From the NCBI GenBank assembly GCA_009859145.1, contig VRVR01000005.1, forward strand, positions 426,153 through 490,152: a stretch of 64,000 nt of DNA, written 5' to 3'. This stretch comes from Andalucia godoyi. Its lineage: Eukaryota; Discoba; Jakobea; Jakobida; Andaluciidae. The first letter of the stretch is position 1. Each line of letters starts with the position of its first letter. Positions 41,241 to 51,342 of the stretch are shown piece after piece. Both the position numbers and the translations under genes were made by a program. Under the pieces are notes generated by a model. The model was given only the letters and a program-made list of their open reading frames with translations, was not told where the DNA came from and made no database searches.

Positions 41241-43844
41241 ATGGATGCGTGTGTTCACCGTTGTCGGTTTGTGGACTGGGTGCCGTCGCCGATTGTCAGT
41301 ATTGTCGCGGCGACTCGTTTCCATGACCTGCTGTTTGCAGTCCGCGAATCAGGATCTCTGGAAACTTGGGCGCTGCACCGAGGGGCATGGTCGCTTCTTT
41401 CTTCACAACATCTCGGATCTGATATATCATCGATTGCGGTTTTTGAGTCGGGCGCTGTGATTCTGCTGTTTTCTGCTACTCTGCATGGAACCATCACGGC
41501 CCATTCTCTGCTGTTCGGGTCTCCTTTGTCGGATCCTGGTGCCGCGACGGCGTCTTTCGCCATGCCGGTGTCCAATGATGCATGGTCCACGGTGGATTCG
41601 TACGGAGGCGCAGTTTGGTCCATCTCGGTTTCTCCCGATGGCCGGAGCCTCGCAGCTGCGTGCGAAGACGGGTGTGTCCGCATCTTTGATGTTTCTGAAT
41701 TCACTAACAGCCACAATGCAAGAGCTGGCACTGCTAAACAACAGGGATATATCCGCCTTGCACGCACGATGGAACAGCAGGGATCGCGCATGTCTTGTGT
41801 GCAGTTCAGTCCTTCGGGTACATCGGTGGTCTCGGGAACCTCCAAGGGAGTGATCCACAAGTGGGACGTGTCAAATGGCCGTGCGTTGTGGAGAATGACA
41901 ACGACACAGAAGCACACTGCGGTAAGAGCTATTCATGTCTTGAATGACGAGGAGGAGACGGTTGTTTCAGGGGATGCGAAAGGAGCAACATGCTTCTGGG
42001 ACGGCAAGCACGGGACGCTGCTCAAGGCGTTCCAAAATCATGCGGCAGATGTCTTGTGCATTGCCTCGGCGATGGATGGGCAGTCAGTCTATGCAGCTGG
42101 TGTGGATAATGCTATTGTGCAGTTCACACACGTCTTGACACCAATCTCCACCGCAGCAGCAGGCGACAGCAACTCAAACAGCGGCAAATTCCCAACAGTC
42201 GGAATTGCTGGGAAATGGGTGTACTCTCACAAGAGAAGACCACACACACACGATGTGAGGGCGCTGGCTGTTGTTTCCTTGCCACAGTACGGAGATTTGA
42301 TTGTTTCTGGAGGTGTGGATGCCCAGATTTGCTGCACCGCCGCGCACACCTTCCATTCTCGATCTCGCCCAATCAAGGTCATGCCATATCCGAGATTTCC
42401 AACAATCCAGCTGGCGGCTTCTGCCCTGCGATTGGTATCCCACGACGACCATGCAATTGAGCTGTGGCAGCTTCCCAAGGCTTGGTTCCAGAAACCACAG
42501 CCATCAGCTGTGACACCGCAAAATGAGGAGCCAAATTCCTTCGGTGAGAATGCAAAGAAAAAATTGAAGAAGGGTTCGAAACAGAAGCGAGAAGAGGTGG
42601 ACCAGGATGTCCCTATGAAGGCACCGTCTGCTCCATCGTCTGCCTCCACCTCTGCACAGGCACAATTTGGAAAGGATAAGGACCAGCTTGCCGTGCTTGA
42701 GAGGCCAAAGTGCTTGGTGCGCCTTACCACCAAGGAATCCCGGGTGTTGTGCTGCGCAGTGGATTCGGCGTCACGCGTGATCGCCTATTCCACGATTCAC
42801 GGCACGCGCGTGATGATTGTGGAACTCGACGACCAAGAAGACCGTGTGTCTGTCAAGGAATTGTTCCTAAATGGCGATTCGGATTCAAAGCTTCCTTCTG
42901 CGATTGCTCTGAATGTATCTACATCTGGCTCTCGCATTGTGATTGGTGCTCCCAACTCATGCATTTACTCTTTTTCCGTACAAGAGAAGCAAGGCACGTC
43001 TGAAATTGCACTGAACGCGGTATTCAGCGAACATGCAGACGCTCATTTCGCATTGTTGAGCAATGCTACATTCTCAACTTCCGTCCCGTCCGCCAACCGT
43101 GGGATCAAGTCGGCGGCCGAGGAAGATCCCCTCGCTCTTTCTCTGAAAGGATGCGGAAATCGAATTGTTCGCATGACAATGAACGCATCAGGGACTCGCC
43201 TCGCATCCGTAGACACGAATAACCGGGGATTTGTGTTTGATCTGGAGCTGAACAAGGCTCTTTCGGAGCTTCCAAGGCTGGAACATCGCATTTCGGGACT
43301 CTCGTTTCATCCAGGGCCCGCACCGGTCATTGCACTGGCTTGCGCTTCCAACCACTTGTTCCTATTTGATTTCGGACAACACAGATTTACAGAATGGTCG
43401 CGAAGGAATTCAGAGAACATGCCGCAGCTATTCCTGAAACAACTGGATAAGGTTTTCGATGTGTCCTTCCATCCTGCGAAGCCGCATCTCGTTTTCTTGC
43501 ATGCGGTCGACTACTTTTGTGTCGTCGATACCTCCAAGGACTTTTCATTTGATCTGAAAGGTACCGCTTTCTGGGACGAAGCGTGGACCAGACCCGATCG
43601 GCCAGACCGGTCGGCCCGCGACCCTGATATGAGCTCCGGCGAAGAAGCCTTCAACGAAATCGATCGACGCGCGTCTGCTAAGGGCAAAGCGGTGGATGCT
43701 GCAGTCCGTCTGTTCAGAAGATTCCGTCCTCTGCTCTTGTTTGCGTTTGCGAGCGACCAAAACATTGTGGTGGTTGAGCGCTCTTGGCTCGATGTTCTCG
43801 CAAAGATGCCGGAAACGTTATATAGACATCGCTACGGAACCTGA
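41241..43844 (+). CDS. UTP4: UTP4/cirhin-like small-subunit processome WD40 protein
   Basis: The 867-residue protein aligns with UTP4/cirhin along its length. The start MDACVHRCRFVDWVPSPIVS matches the family VHRVRFFNYVPSGI. The first propeller has GGAVWSISVSPDGRSLAAAC. THDVRALAVVSLPQYGDLIVSGGVD matches cirhin HTHDVRTVA (two stretches read together). The end YRHRYGT matches the family ending KKKFGT. UTP4 is in the t-UTP/UtpA complex, which binds the 5' ETS of pre-rRNA in the nucleolus. It consists of two beta-propellers, with a basic insert (about residues 430-470, AKKKLKKGSKQKREE) between them. The protein is longer than human cirhin (686) because of inserts. Confidence 0.92.
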   Translation: MDACVHRCRFVDWVPSPIVSIVAATRFHDLLFAVRESGSLETWALHRGAWSLLSSQHLGSDISSIAVFESGAVILLFSATLHGTITAHSLLFGSPLSDPGAATASFAMPVSNDAWSTVDSYGGAVWSISVSPDGRSLAAACEDGCVRIFDVSEFTNSHNARAGTAKQQGYIRLARTMEQQGSRMSCVQFSPSGTSVVSGTSKGVIHKWDVSNGRALWRMTTTQKHTAVRAIHVLNDEEETVVSGDAKGATCFWDGKHGTLLKAFQNHAADVLCIASAMDGQSVYAAGVDNAIVQFTHVLTPISTAAAGDSNSNSGKFPTVGIAGKWVYSHKRRPHTHDVRALAVVSLPQYGDLIVSGGVDAQICCTAAHTFHSRSRPIKVMPYPRFPTIQLAASALRLVSHDDHAIELWQLPKAWFQKPQPSAVTPQNEEPNSFGENAKKKLKKGSKQKREEVDQDVPMKAPSAPSSASTSAQAQFGKDKDQLAVLERPKCLVRLTTKESRVLCCAVDSASRVIAYSTIHGTRVMIVELDDQEDRVSVKELFLNGDSDSKLPSAIALNVSTSGSRIVIGAPNSCIYSFSVQEKQGTSEIALNAVFSEHADAHFALLSNATFSTSVPSANRGIKSAAEEDPLALSLKGCGNRIVRMTMNASGTRLASVDTNNRGFVFDLELNKALSELPRLEHRISGLSFHPGPAPVIALACASNHLFLFDFGQHRFTEWSRRNSENMPQLFLKQLDKVFDVSFHPAKPHLVFLHAVDYFCVVDTSKDFSFDLKGTAFWDEAWTRPDRPDRSARDPDMSSGEEAFNEIDRRASAKGKAVDAAVRLFRRFRPLLLFAFASDQNIVVVERSWLDVLAKMPETLYRHRYGT

Positions 43845-44061
43845 GTTCTTTGTACGCAATCCCTTCTGCATAAACCCTCCGTTTCTTCTTTTGCATTCTT
43901 GCTGTCAACACCCTGCGCGACGAAGACGGCGCGGTGCTGTGCTGTGTGGCGTGAGACCCTGTTGCTGCGTTTAATTAACTGGCATTTTGTAGCTGCGGGT
44001 CCTTGCCTTATGATGAAAGGGGTTTCCTTCAATCAATTGTCTGTTTTCTTCTTCTTTTCTA

Positions 44062-44079
44062 CCCCCCCCCCCCCCCCCC
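44062..44079. repeat. Poly-C run (18 C)
   Basis: Eighteen consecutive cytosines are followed by a T-rich stretch. Such runs are prone to sequencing-length error. Confidence 0.9.
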
Positions 44080-44569
44080 TTTTTATTTTATTTAAAAAAA
44101 TTCTGTCGGTTTATTCATCAGAGAGACTTAAATTGTCTGCCGTCGTGCAATCTGTGTCAGGCTTGATTATACGCAGCGCTCGTGCTTGTGAAGGCCGTGC
44201 CGTGCTCGGATTAAATGCCACAGACACTCCAGTTTCACAAGGCTTCGGAAATCTGCCGACCCTCCCGCACGACAGCAGGGCAACAGGGCAGCACGAAAAG
44301 CAAATCGCATGAATAGCAAAACAAAAAAATTATTTAAAAAAATGGAAGACGATGTCGAAGCGTTATTGAACGTATACGTGCCGCTGATTAATAACACGTC
44401 ATTGTTATGCACACGGAAGTATACATCAACAGACACGGTCAATACTGGCCGATACTAGCACGTTTGTTTCACAGGGAATTTGTTCTTATGCACGCTCGGC
44501 CAAAATTCAGCCAGTGGCACAGGCTCCGCGTTTTCGACACTCTTTAACGCAGCATCCGTAGCCATCTAT

Positions 44570-44852
44570 TCTATCATTCGTTGGTTTCTCTTTTTGCAAC
44601 GTTTGTGCCATAAGGTGACCGAGTATCGCGAGCGCCATGTTGCCATCGTGACGGAGGAGTACACGTCCAAAGCGTGCGGGCGCTGCGGCGAGATCCATGC
44701 ACGTCGAGGCGGAAGCAGCAAAGTGTTTGCATGTCCCTCGTGCAGCTCGCAGATTGATCGAGATTGGGAACGGAGCGCGGAACATTTATCTGAAGAACGC
44801 CGTGAGGCGTGTTGGGGCCTATCCCCTTCCTGGCAACAGGATGCAAGATTGA
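44570..44852 (+). pseudogene. Fanzor/TnpB-family RNA-guided nuclease remnant, copy A (C-terminal part, frameshifted)
   Basis: The frame reads FLFLQRLCHKVTEYRERHVA, then IVTEEYTSKACGRCGEIHAR, then SKVFACPSCSSQIDRDW. This is the C-terminal RuvC and zinc-ribbon part of TnpB/Fanzor: the second RuvC acid in TEE, two zinc pairs CGRC and CPSC, and the final catalytic Asp in DRD. One extra G near 44765-44767 (GATTGGGAAC) shifts the frame; in the next frame the family continuation NGARNIYLKNAVRRVGAYPL is intact to a stop at 44850-44852. No N-terminal half is seen upstream. It is a dead fragment. Confidence 0.8.
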
Positions 44853-44894
44853 ATATGCATGTCTATTCGTAGATATGCATGTTCAGTGTATAAT

Positions 44895-45150
44895 GTAGGC
44901 GTGCATCCAGCAAAACACGCAGAGTGGGTGATTCGTCGCGTTCCGGACTGTTCTGCTCACACGTCAATGCCTCGTCAATTCCCCAAACACTTTCTGGGGA
45001 CTTGAAGGTGCTTGTCTGTCACGTTTGCAATCGCGATTCCCTCAATAGGAAGTTACATGAGTAATGCAGTGATTGCGGAACGACGTCCTATCCCTGATGG
45101 AACGTCGATCGATCTTTACATTGGAATGTTCTTTTGCACCAAGTGAACGC
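44895..45150 (+). pseudogene. Possible transposase remnant with Cys-rich C-terminus (piggyBac-like?)
   Basis: Immediately downstream of Fanzor copy A the frames read VHPAKHAEWVIRRVPDC and PRQFPKHFLGT, then after a frame change KVLVCHVCNRDSLNRKLHE, a stop, then CSDCG. A C-x2-C plus C-x2-C pattern after an R-x-FP-x-H segment recalls the Cys-rich tail of piggyBac-type transposases. The stops and shifts show it is broken. The assignment is weak and rests on the cysteine spacing only. Confidence 0.3.
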
Positions 45151-45302
45151 CCAGTTTCGTGCGACCAATCCGAATCTCATGATCAAACACCGAGTACATA
45201 ACGTAAATCATTTCCCGGAAGATTCTCATGCATATTTTTTTTAAAATTAAAATTGTTCATCCCCGTTTTCTCTATTTACACAAAGCGACGCAAGAACAAT
45301 CC

Positions 45303-47813
45303 ATGATCGGCACAGCTACGGGAGGTGGTGCAGGACACCCCTGTCGAGGTAACGGGTCTCCGGATCCCCGGCCCACAGGAATGCTTGCACGAGTCTTGTG
45401 TGCAGTGGGTCTTGCAGCACTCGCCATTGCATGTTTGTTTGCATCGGGAGGGTTTCCGCAGCGCCGGGGAGAATCGCCGGGTACAGTCAGCAGCACGGGA
45501 ACCGCTGGCTCTCTGCAGCTGACGTGGATGACCAGTGGGGCTTCCGGCGTGCGCCAACAGTCTGTCGTTCGTGAACAGCGGCGGGCCAAGCCGAGCACCG
45601 CCGACCATCGCGTACCCGTCGTCAATGCAGCTGTTTCGACGATTTCGAGGACACTGGCCAGCGCAAACTATTTCGAGGTCTTTGATTCCAAGTCAGGTTC
45701 GTACGCGAAGATCTACTTGCATGGTGCGAATATCGGTCTCTCCACGCCGGGCCATGACCCTGGTGCTATTTCGCTGACGTACGACGACTGCTTGCGGTAC
45801 TTTGGATACATTCGGGATCTCCATATGAACGCAATCCGCGTGTACATCCTCGTCAACACGGATTTTTACAGAGCCCTTCGAGATCACAACACCATCTTGC
45901 ATCCGGAACACCCAATCTATCTTGTGCAGGGAATCTGGAGTCCAGAGGACGAAAAGTTTGCTGCGTCTGCCAAAAACGGAGGGAATGGAGCAGACGTCTG
46001 GGACAGCGCCATCACCGCCAAGTTCGAATTTGAAGTCGACAACACCGTCCGGGCCGTTCACGGGAACTTTTCGACGCGGCCATACCCTGGCCAGCCCGGA
46101 GGCGACTTCACTGCGGACGTCAGTCCGTGGACAATCGCGTGGATTATCGGTTCTGAATGGGACCCAAGTTCCGTCATCTACACCAACCAAGTTCACACCC
46201 CAAACTCCGTGCGCCAGGAATTAAGGTTTTTGGCAGTTCCCGACACACCGTCAGTAACGGCATTTGACTGGTGGCTGGCCCGCATAGCAGAACGAACTGC
46301 AGCACTTGACAACACATACGGCACCCAGAGGGCACTCGGATTTATGAACTGGGTCTCTACGGACTGGATTTCGCATCCTGACGATGCTGCCGAAGACCGA
46401 GTTACCGTCGACCCAACGCACATTCTGGCCACAGACCTGTGGACTGGAGGCGTCTTTGCCACTGTGAACGCATATCCGTACTATCCGGATGCCATCAAAT
46501 GGGAAGGATATGAAGCATATCTGAAGCGCCTCAAGGCAGCACTGAACGGGAAGATGGCTCTGATGATCTCAGAGGACGGACTGCCGACGTCTCTGGGGAT
46601 GGCTCACGAGGGTCCGGACGGGCGGAACCACGGGCACGTTCACGAGGGTGTTCAGGGTGTGGAGATCGTGAAGATGATGGGTGCAGTGCGAGACAACGGA
46701 TACGTTGGTTTCTTTGTGTTCTCCCTTGTCGACGAATGGTTCAAGCGAACTTGGAACGTGATGTCGCTGGAAATACCAGCTGAAAACAGGCGGAAATGGC
46801 TCAATGTACTGTCAGCAGAACAGCTGTTCGGCATTGTCGCCGCCGAGCCAGCAAACGCCGTCTATGTTGACGGGATTTGCGACAGCCAGTGGCAGAACCG
46901 CACTTCGCTCTCTGTCTCGAATGACGAAAACGTTCGCATTACCTCGGACGAAGGGTACATATACATTTCGATTCGGAATGCGGGGGCCCTGGGGAGCCGA
47001 TTCTCCATCGGACTTGAAGTGAATCCCAACAATGGTGCACAGGTTGGCACACTGCACGGTCGCCACGAAGATCCCAGCGCGCTTCAGCAGTCTCTGCGTT
47101 TCTCAAAGCCCGTCGACATCATCATTGACTATTCCTCGACTTCCAATTCGCTAATTTTGTATGCCCACAGTTCTCTGGACTTCTTCTCCAGAGCACACAG
47201 TGAGGAATACGGCTGGCCCATGTACCTCGGGCCACAAGATTTCACAGTCTACACAATTGCAGCCACGATTCCACGGATGGAGGGCTCCAAGGGAATCCTC
47301 CATCCTGCAAAAGCCGATCATGCCGGAGAAATGACACGCGGCACAACGAATCCCAACGATAATTCATTCTCGAATCTTGCACTGTGGAACATCCAAGGTG
47401 CGGGTTGTTTTGAAGCACGCATTCCATGGGCAATGGCAGGCGTCGCGGATCCAAGTTCCAAACAGGGATACTTCATACAAGGAGTGGGAAGAGGTGGCAG
47501 CGTGCCGCTGAGCTATTCGTTGGCAAACGGAATCGGTGTCGAAGTTGTTTCCGCAACGAACCCAACAAGCACGTCTCTGCAGTACAACTGGGAAGCCTGG
47601 GACGCTCCGAACTTTATCGAAAGGAAGAAGAAGTCCTTTTCCATCATCAGCGATTACATCGCGAAAGACCTGGGGATTGGAGCGGCTGACGGTGGTGACG
47701 AGGGAGGAGGACAGCAAGCACCGAACCCATCCCCGAGTGCTTCCAACTCAGCTACCATGATCTTGTCCCTTGCATCCGTGATCGTCAGTTCGCTGCTGGT
47801 TCTCCTGATGTAA
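45303..47813 (+). CDS. Secreted GPI-anchored glycoside-hydrolase-like protein (bacterial-type TIM barrel)
   Basis: The 836-residue protein has a signal-anchor-like N-terminus (LARVLCAVGLAALAIACLFA, about 27-46). A TIM-barrel-like region follows (IYLHGANIGLSTPGHDPGAI; NAIRVYILVNTDFYRALRDH). Candidate catalytic glutamates are in IIGSEWDPS (about 284) and MISEDGLPTS (about 423), as in clan-A glycosidases. The wording resembles uncharacterised bacterial glycosidase-like proteins found beside glycosyltransferases; this is from memory and needs a search. The C-terminal half (from about 515, AVYVDGICDSQWQNRTS) looks like a CBM9/DOMON-like beta-sandwich. A Ser/Pro linker and hydrophobic end (MILSLASVIVSSLLVLLM) form a typical GPI signal. 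The start is uncertain: ATGs at 45228 (leader-like) and 45381 are alternatives. It overlaps the next gene tail to tail by 29 bases. Confidence 0.72.
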   Translation: MIGTATGGGAGHPCRGNGSPDPRPTGMLARVLCAVGLAALAIACLFASGGFPQRRGESPGTVSSTGTAGSLQLTWMTSGASGVRQQSVVREQRRAKPSTADHRVPVVNAAVSTISRTLASANYFEVFDSKSGSYAKIYLHGANIGLSTPGHDPGAISLTYDDCLRYFGYIRDLHMNAIRVYILVNTDFYRALRDHNTILHPEHPIYLVQGIWSPEDEKFAASAKNGGNGADVWDSAITAKFEFEVDNTVRAVHGNFSTRPYPGQPGGDFTADVSPWTIAWIIGSEWDPSSVIYTNQVHTPNSVRQELRFLAVPDTPSVTAFDWWLARIAERTAALDNTYGTQRALGFMNWVSTDWISHPDDAAEDRVTVDPTHILATDLWTGGVFATVNAYPYYPDAIKWEGYEAYLKRLKAALNGKMALMISEDGLPTSLGMAHEGPDGRNHGHVHEGVQGVEIVKMMGAVRDNGYVGFFVFSLVDEWFKRTWNVMSLEIPAENRRKWLNVLSAEQLFGIVAAEPANAVYVDGICDSQWQNRTSLSVSNDENVRITSDEGYIYISIRNAGALGSRFSIGLEVNPNNGAQVGTLHGRHEDPSALQQSLRFSKPVDIIIDYSSTSNSLILYAHSSLDFFSRAHSEEYGWPMYLGPQDFTVYTIAATIPRMEGSKGILHPAKADHAGEMTRGTTNPNDNSFSNLALWNIQGAGCFEARIPWAMAGVADPSSKQGYFIQGVGRGGSVPLSYSLANGIGVEVVSATNPTSTSLQYNWEAWDAPNFIERKKKSFSIISDYIAKDLGIGAADGGDEGGGQQAPNPSPSASNSATMILSLASVIVSSLLVLLM

Positions 47814-48345
47814 AAGACACATTCGAATCAGTAGAATTTCTCACATCATGATGTTTCCTGCGTTTCGTAAAGCTCATTTTCTGATCGCCAGGCCTTCCAA
47901 CCTTTTCATCCTCGACTGGGACCACCGCCACGCAATCTTTTGCCATGCGAATCTGCTTTCTGTGCCTGCGCTCCATCTCATCTTCGTCGTTGTCGTCGTC
48001 TTCAAAAACTACTGGCTTCTCCCGAATGCGCAATACCTGAGCCGCCTGATGCGACAATCCAGGCTTGTCCGAAGCCGTCGAAAAAAAGAACGATGGCACA
48101 GACGGTACCAATACGGTGGATGACGACGCGGACGATGCGGGTGAGGAGAAGGGTACGGTGGAAGATGAGGAACCATCTTGGAAGAATGGGGGCGATTTAG
48201 AAGAAGCCGTGTGCCCAGCCGCCGTACGTAACTTTCCGTATAGTGCCTCCACAAACAACTGTTGATCCAGAAGGGCAGATGTCTGTGGATCAAAAGAAGC
48301 ATCTAAATGTCGCTTTGCGTCTCGAAGCGTTGGGCCATACATCAT
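47785..48345 (-). CDS. Hypothetical acidic/basic low-complexity protein
   Basis: I do not recognise this 186-residue protein. It begins MMYGPTLRDAKRHLDASFDP and QTSALLDQQLFVEALYGKL. A Ser-rich stretch follows (about 50-90), then an acidic patch (VVFEDDDNDEDEMERRHRKQ, about 111-130) and a basic stretch (SFTKRRKHHD, about 161-170), which suggests a nuclear protein. The N-terminal 45 residues look helical and could be the conserved part. Its last 29 bases overlap the 3' end of the glycosidase-like gene on the other strand. It diverges from NDUFV1. Confidence 0.6.
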   Translation of the reverse strand: MMYGPTLRDAKRHLDASFDPQTSALLDQQLFVEALYGKLRTAAGHTASSKSPPFFQDGSSSSTVPFSSPASSASSSTVLVPSVPSFFFSTASDKPGLSHQAAQVLRIREKPVVFEDDDNDEDEMERRHRKQIRMAKDCVAVVPVEDEKVGRPGDQKMSFTKRRKHHDVRNSTDSNVSFTSGEPAAN

Positions 48346-48886
<541 letters not shown>

Positions 48887-50326
48887 ATGGCAGTTTCTGG
48901 TGCCCTGCGCAGGTCTGTCCTTCGCACGGCTCCGCGCTCGTTGTTTTCGACTGCGCCTCCAACTGCAGCATCCACCACACCCGCAGCACCAGCGGCACCA
49001 GCGGCACCCGTAAAGACAAAGTTTGGCGACTTGTCGGATGAAGATCGTATTTTCACGAATCTCTATGGGGAGCGCGACGTGTACATTGAGGGGGCTCTGA
49101 AGCGTGGAGACTGGTACCGGACCAAGGACCTGCTTTCCAAGGGAGTGGACTGGATTTTGGGCGAAATGAAGGCGTCAGGACTTCGCGGTCGTGGAGGTGC
49201 TGGATTCCCCTCTGGTTTGAAATGGTCGTTTATGCCCAAGGTTTCCGATGGTCGTCCCTCGTATCTAGTCGTGAACGCAGACGAGTCGGAGCCAGGCACG
49301 TGCAAGGATCGTGAGATTATGCGCCATGACCCACACAAGCTTGTGGAGGGCTGCTTGGTTGCCGGCTTTGCAATGCGCGCCAAAGCTGCCTACATTTACA
49401 TCCGCGGTGAATTCTACAATGAGGCGTTGGTGCTGGAAAAGGCAGTCGCCGAAGCATACGCAAAGGGGTTTCTGGGTAAGAACGCCTGTGGCAGTGGATA
49501 CGACTTTGATGTGTACATCCATCGTGGAGCAGGTGCGTACATCTGCGGAGAAGAAACTGCACTCATCGAATCCCTTGAAGGCAAGCAAGGCAAGCCCCGT
49601 CTGAAGCCGCCATTTCCCGCGAACGTTGGGCTGTACGGATGCCCGACCACCGTTACAAACGTGGAGACGGTGGCGGTTTCCCCAACGATCCTGCGCCGCG
49701 GGTCATCCTGGTTTGCGTCGTTTGGCCGCAAGAATAATGCGGGTACCAAGTTGTTTGCAATTTCAGGACATGTGAACCGACCGTGTGTCGTGGAAGAGGA
49801 GATGTCTATTCCGCTGCGAGAGCTCATTGAAAAGCATGCAGGTGGTGTTCGCGGTGGATGGGACAATCTGCTGGCCGTCATTCCTGGGGGTTCTTCTGTG
49901 CCGCTGCTGCCAAGGAAGGTCTGCGACGACGTTCTCATGGACTTTGATGCGCTTCGAGACGTGCGCTCCGGTCTTGGAACCGCTGCTGTCATGGTCATGG
50001 ACAAGTCGACCGATGTTGTCAAGGCCATCGCACGCCTATCAAAGTTCTATAAGCACGAATCCTGCGGACAGTGTACTCCGTGCCGAGAGGGTACTGGCTG
50101 GCTGATGAACCTCATGGACCGCATGGTTGCCGGAAATGCTGAAATGGAGGAAATCGATATGCTGGAGGAGGTCTCGAGACAAATCGAAGGACACACCATT
50201 TGCGCTCTCGGTGATGCTGCTGCATGGCCCGTGCAAGGCCTTATCCGCCACTTCCGTCCGGAAATGGAGGCTCGCATCCGTCAATACAAGACGAGCCAAC
50301 AGGCCACCTTGTCTGCAAAGCACTGA
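48887..50326 (+). CDS. NDUFV1: NADH dehydrogenase (complex I) 51 kDa flavoprotein, mitochondrial
   Basis: The 479-residue protein begins with a mitochondrial presequence ([20 protein letters not shown] and an Ala/Pro linker to about 41). The mature sequence starts [20 protein letters not shown]. The FMN/NADH site has [16 protein letters not shown] and [18 protein letters not shown]. The N3 iron-sulphur cluster cysteines lie in [12 protein letters not shown] (about 390-401) with the fourth in [13 protein letters not shown]1 takes electrons from NADH and passes them to FMN and then to the Fe-S chain. A complete complex I subunit indicates aerobic mitochondria. The ATG at 48887 follows the CT tract; in-frame upstream codons are translated CT repeat. 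Confidence 0.98.
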   Translation: MAVSGALRRSVLRTAPRSLFSTAPPTAASTTPAAPAAPAAPVKTKFGDLSDEDRIFTNLYGERDVYIEGALKRGDWYRTKDLLSKGVDWILGEMKASGLRGRGGAGFPSGLKWSFMPKVSDGRPSYLVVNADESEPGTCKDREIMRHDPHKLVEGCLVAGFAMRAKAAYIYIRGEFYNEALVLEKAVAEAYAKGFLGKNACGSGYDFDVYIHRGAGAYICGEETALIESLEGKQGKPRLKPPFPANVGLYGCPTTVTNVETVAVSPTILRRGSSWFASFGRKNNAGTKLFAISGHVNRPCVVEEEMSIPLRELIEKHAGGVRGGWDNLLAVIPGGSSVPLLPRKVCDDVLMDFDALRDVRSGLGTAAVMVMDKSTDVVKAIARLSKFYKHESCGQCTPCREGTGWLMNLMDRMVAGNAEMEEIDMLEEVSRQIEGHTICALGDAAAWPVQGLIRHFRPEMEARIRQYKTSQQATLSAKH

Positions 50327-50712
50327 GACACATATGCACAATGAACACAATACAATTACAAGAATGAAAAGACAAACAGTACCATGACCCATGTTTCTTT
50401 CCGGATTCTTTTTTCCAATTTTTTATTAAAAAGATATTGTTCCCTGTGTCATGTCATTTCCATATCATATCTGCAAGAGTGTTCGTGCGGGTGGTTTGAC
50501 CAACTGCGAAGGCTAGGCCAGAGACACTGCGAAAAAAACGACGGGGGACTTTTAATTCTGTGCATTGGAATACATTGATGAACACGACAACGCAAACGCA
50601 GAGCTAGAAAAGCAATAATAACAATTATCATCATCATCATTATTAATAAACAGAAGAAGAAAAAAGAAAGAAATAAGCCACAGTGTGTACAAATTTGCGA
50701 GTGGATGTCCAA
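50327..50712. other. Convergent intergenic region
   Basis: A 386-base gap between NDUFV1 and the CCDC25-like gene 3' ends, with a short ATC/ATT repeat near 50617-50647. No gene is seen. Confidence 0.5.
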
Positions 50713-51342
50713 TTACATGAAATCATCATCAAGCGACCTGCCGGCGTTTTCCCTGTTGGACATCATACGGTCCTCATCATTGAACATTCCTTGATAGTTC
50801 TTTTGTGCTGCCAGTTTCCTACCTTCCTCGATCCTTTTTTTTTCTTCGTCCTTCTCCTTTAGCCTTTGTTGATGCTCAGCCTCTCTCTGACGCCTGTCGC
50901 GATCGATCCGTTCTTGTGCAAGATTCGGGAACTTCTCTTCCTTTGTCTTGTTAAGCCGCTTCAGGGCTTCCTTGTCTGCCTCCACCGGGCCCAAATATCG
51001 CACAAGTCTGCCATTATGAAACGAAACCTGTCCAACTTCCATATCTCCAGTCTTTTTCAAATTCGACGCCGGCGTGTACACCACGCGAACCGACGCTTCC
51101 TTGCAGCCCTTGATGGAATTAGCCTTGGTGAGCTGTGCACATTCCGCAACCACCGAATCCGGAATTCCATCAAACGTCTCTCCCTCTCGTAATCGGACAT
51201 AGACGTGCGCAGAAGATAGGTTGTCGACATGAAACCAAATGTCTTCCGGCCACGCATGCTTTATCAATTCCTCATTTTCAAACTTGTCTTTGCCCATATA
51301 ATACATGTAGCCTGTCTCACTCGACACGAAGAAGAACACCAT
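50713..51342 (-). CDS. CCDC25: CCDC25-like protein (NFACT-R/DUF814 domain)
   Basis: The 209-residue protein aligns with CCDC25 end to end: [87 protein letters not shown] charged coiled coil follows (about 140-185) and the end is DDDFM. It consists of an NFACT-R (DUF814) domain plus a coiled coil; the yeast relative is Jlp2. Human CCDC25 has been reported as a membrane DNA sensor, but the ancestral role is probably RNA/tRNA or ribosome linked, as in NEMF/Rqc2. The ATG at 51342 matches the family start. Confidence 0.95.
   Translation of the reverse strand: MVFFFVSSETGYMYYMGKDKFENEELIKHAWPEDIWFHVDNLSSAHVYVRLREGETFDGIPDSVVAECAQLTKANSIKGCKEASVRVVYTPASNLKKTGDMEVGQVSFHNGRLVRYLGPVEADKEALKRLNKTKEEKFPNLAQERIDRDRRQREAEHQQRLKEKDEEKKRIEEGRKLAAQKNYQGMFNDEDRMMSNRENAGRSLDDDFM

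Larger units (their letters stand above)
43845..45302. other. Gene-poor 1.46 kb gap with transposon debris
   Basis: The gap separates UTP4 from the glycosidase-like gene. It contains an 18-base C run (44062-44079), the Fanzor/TnpB remnant at 44570-44852 and a possible piggyBac-like remnant at about 44895-45150. The stretch 43845-44560 shows no recognisable coding sequence. Confidence 0.6.
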
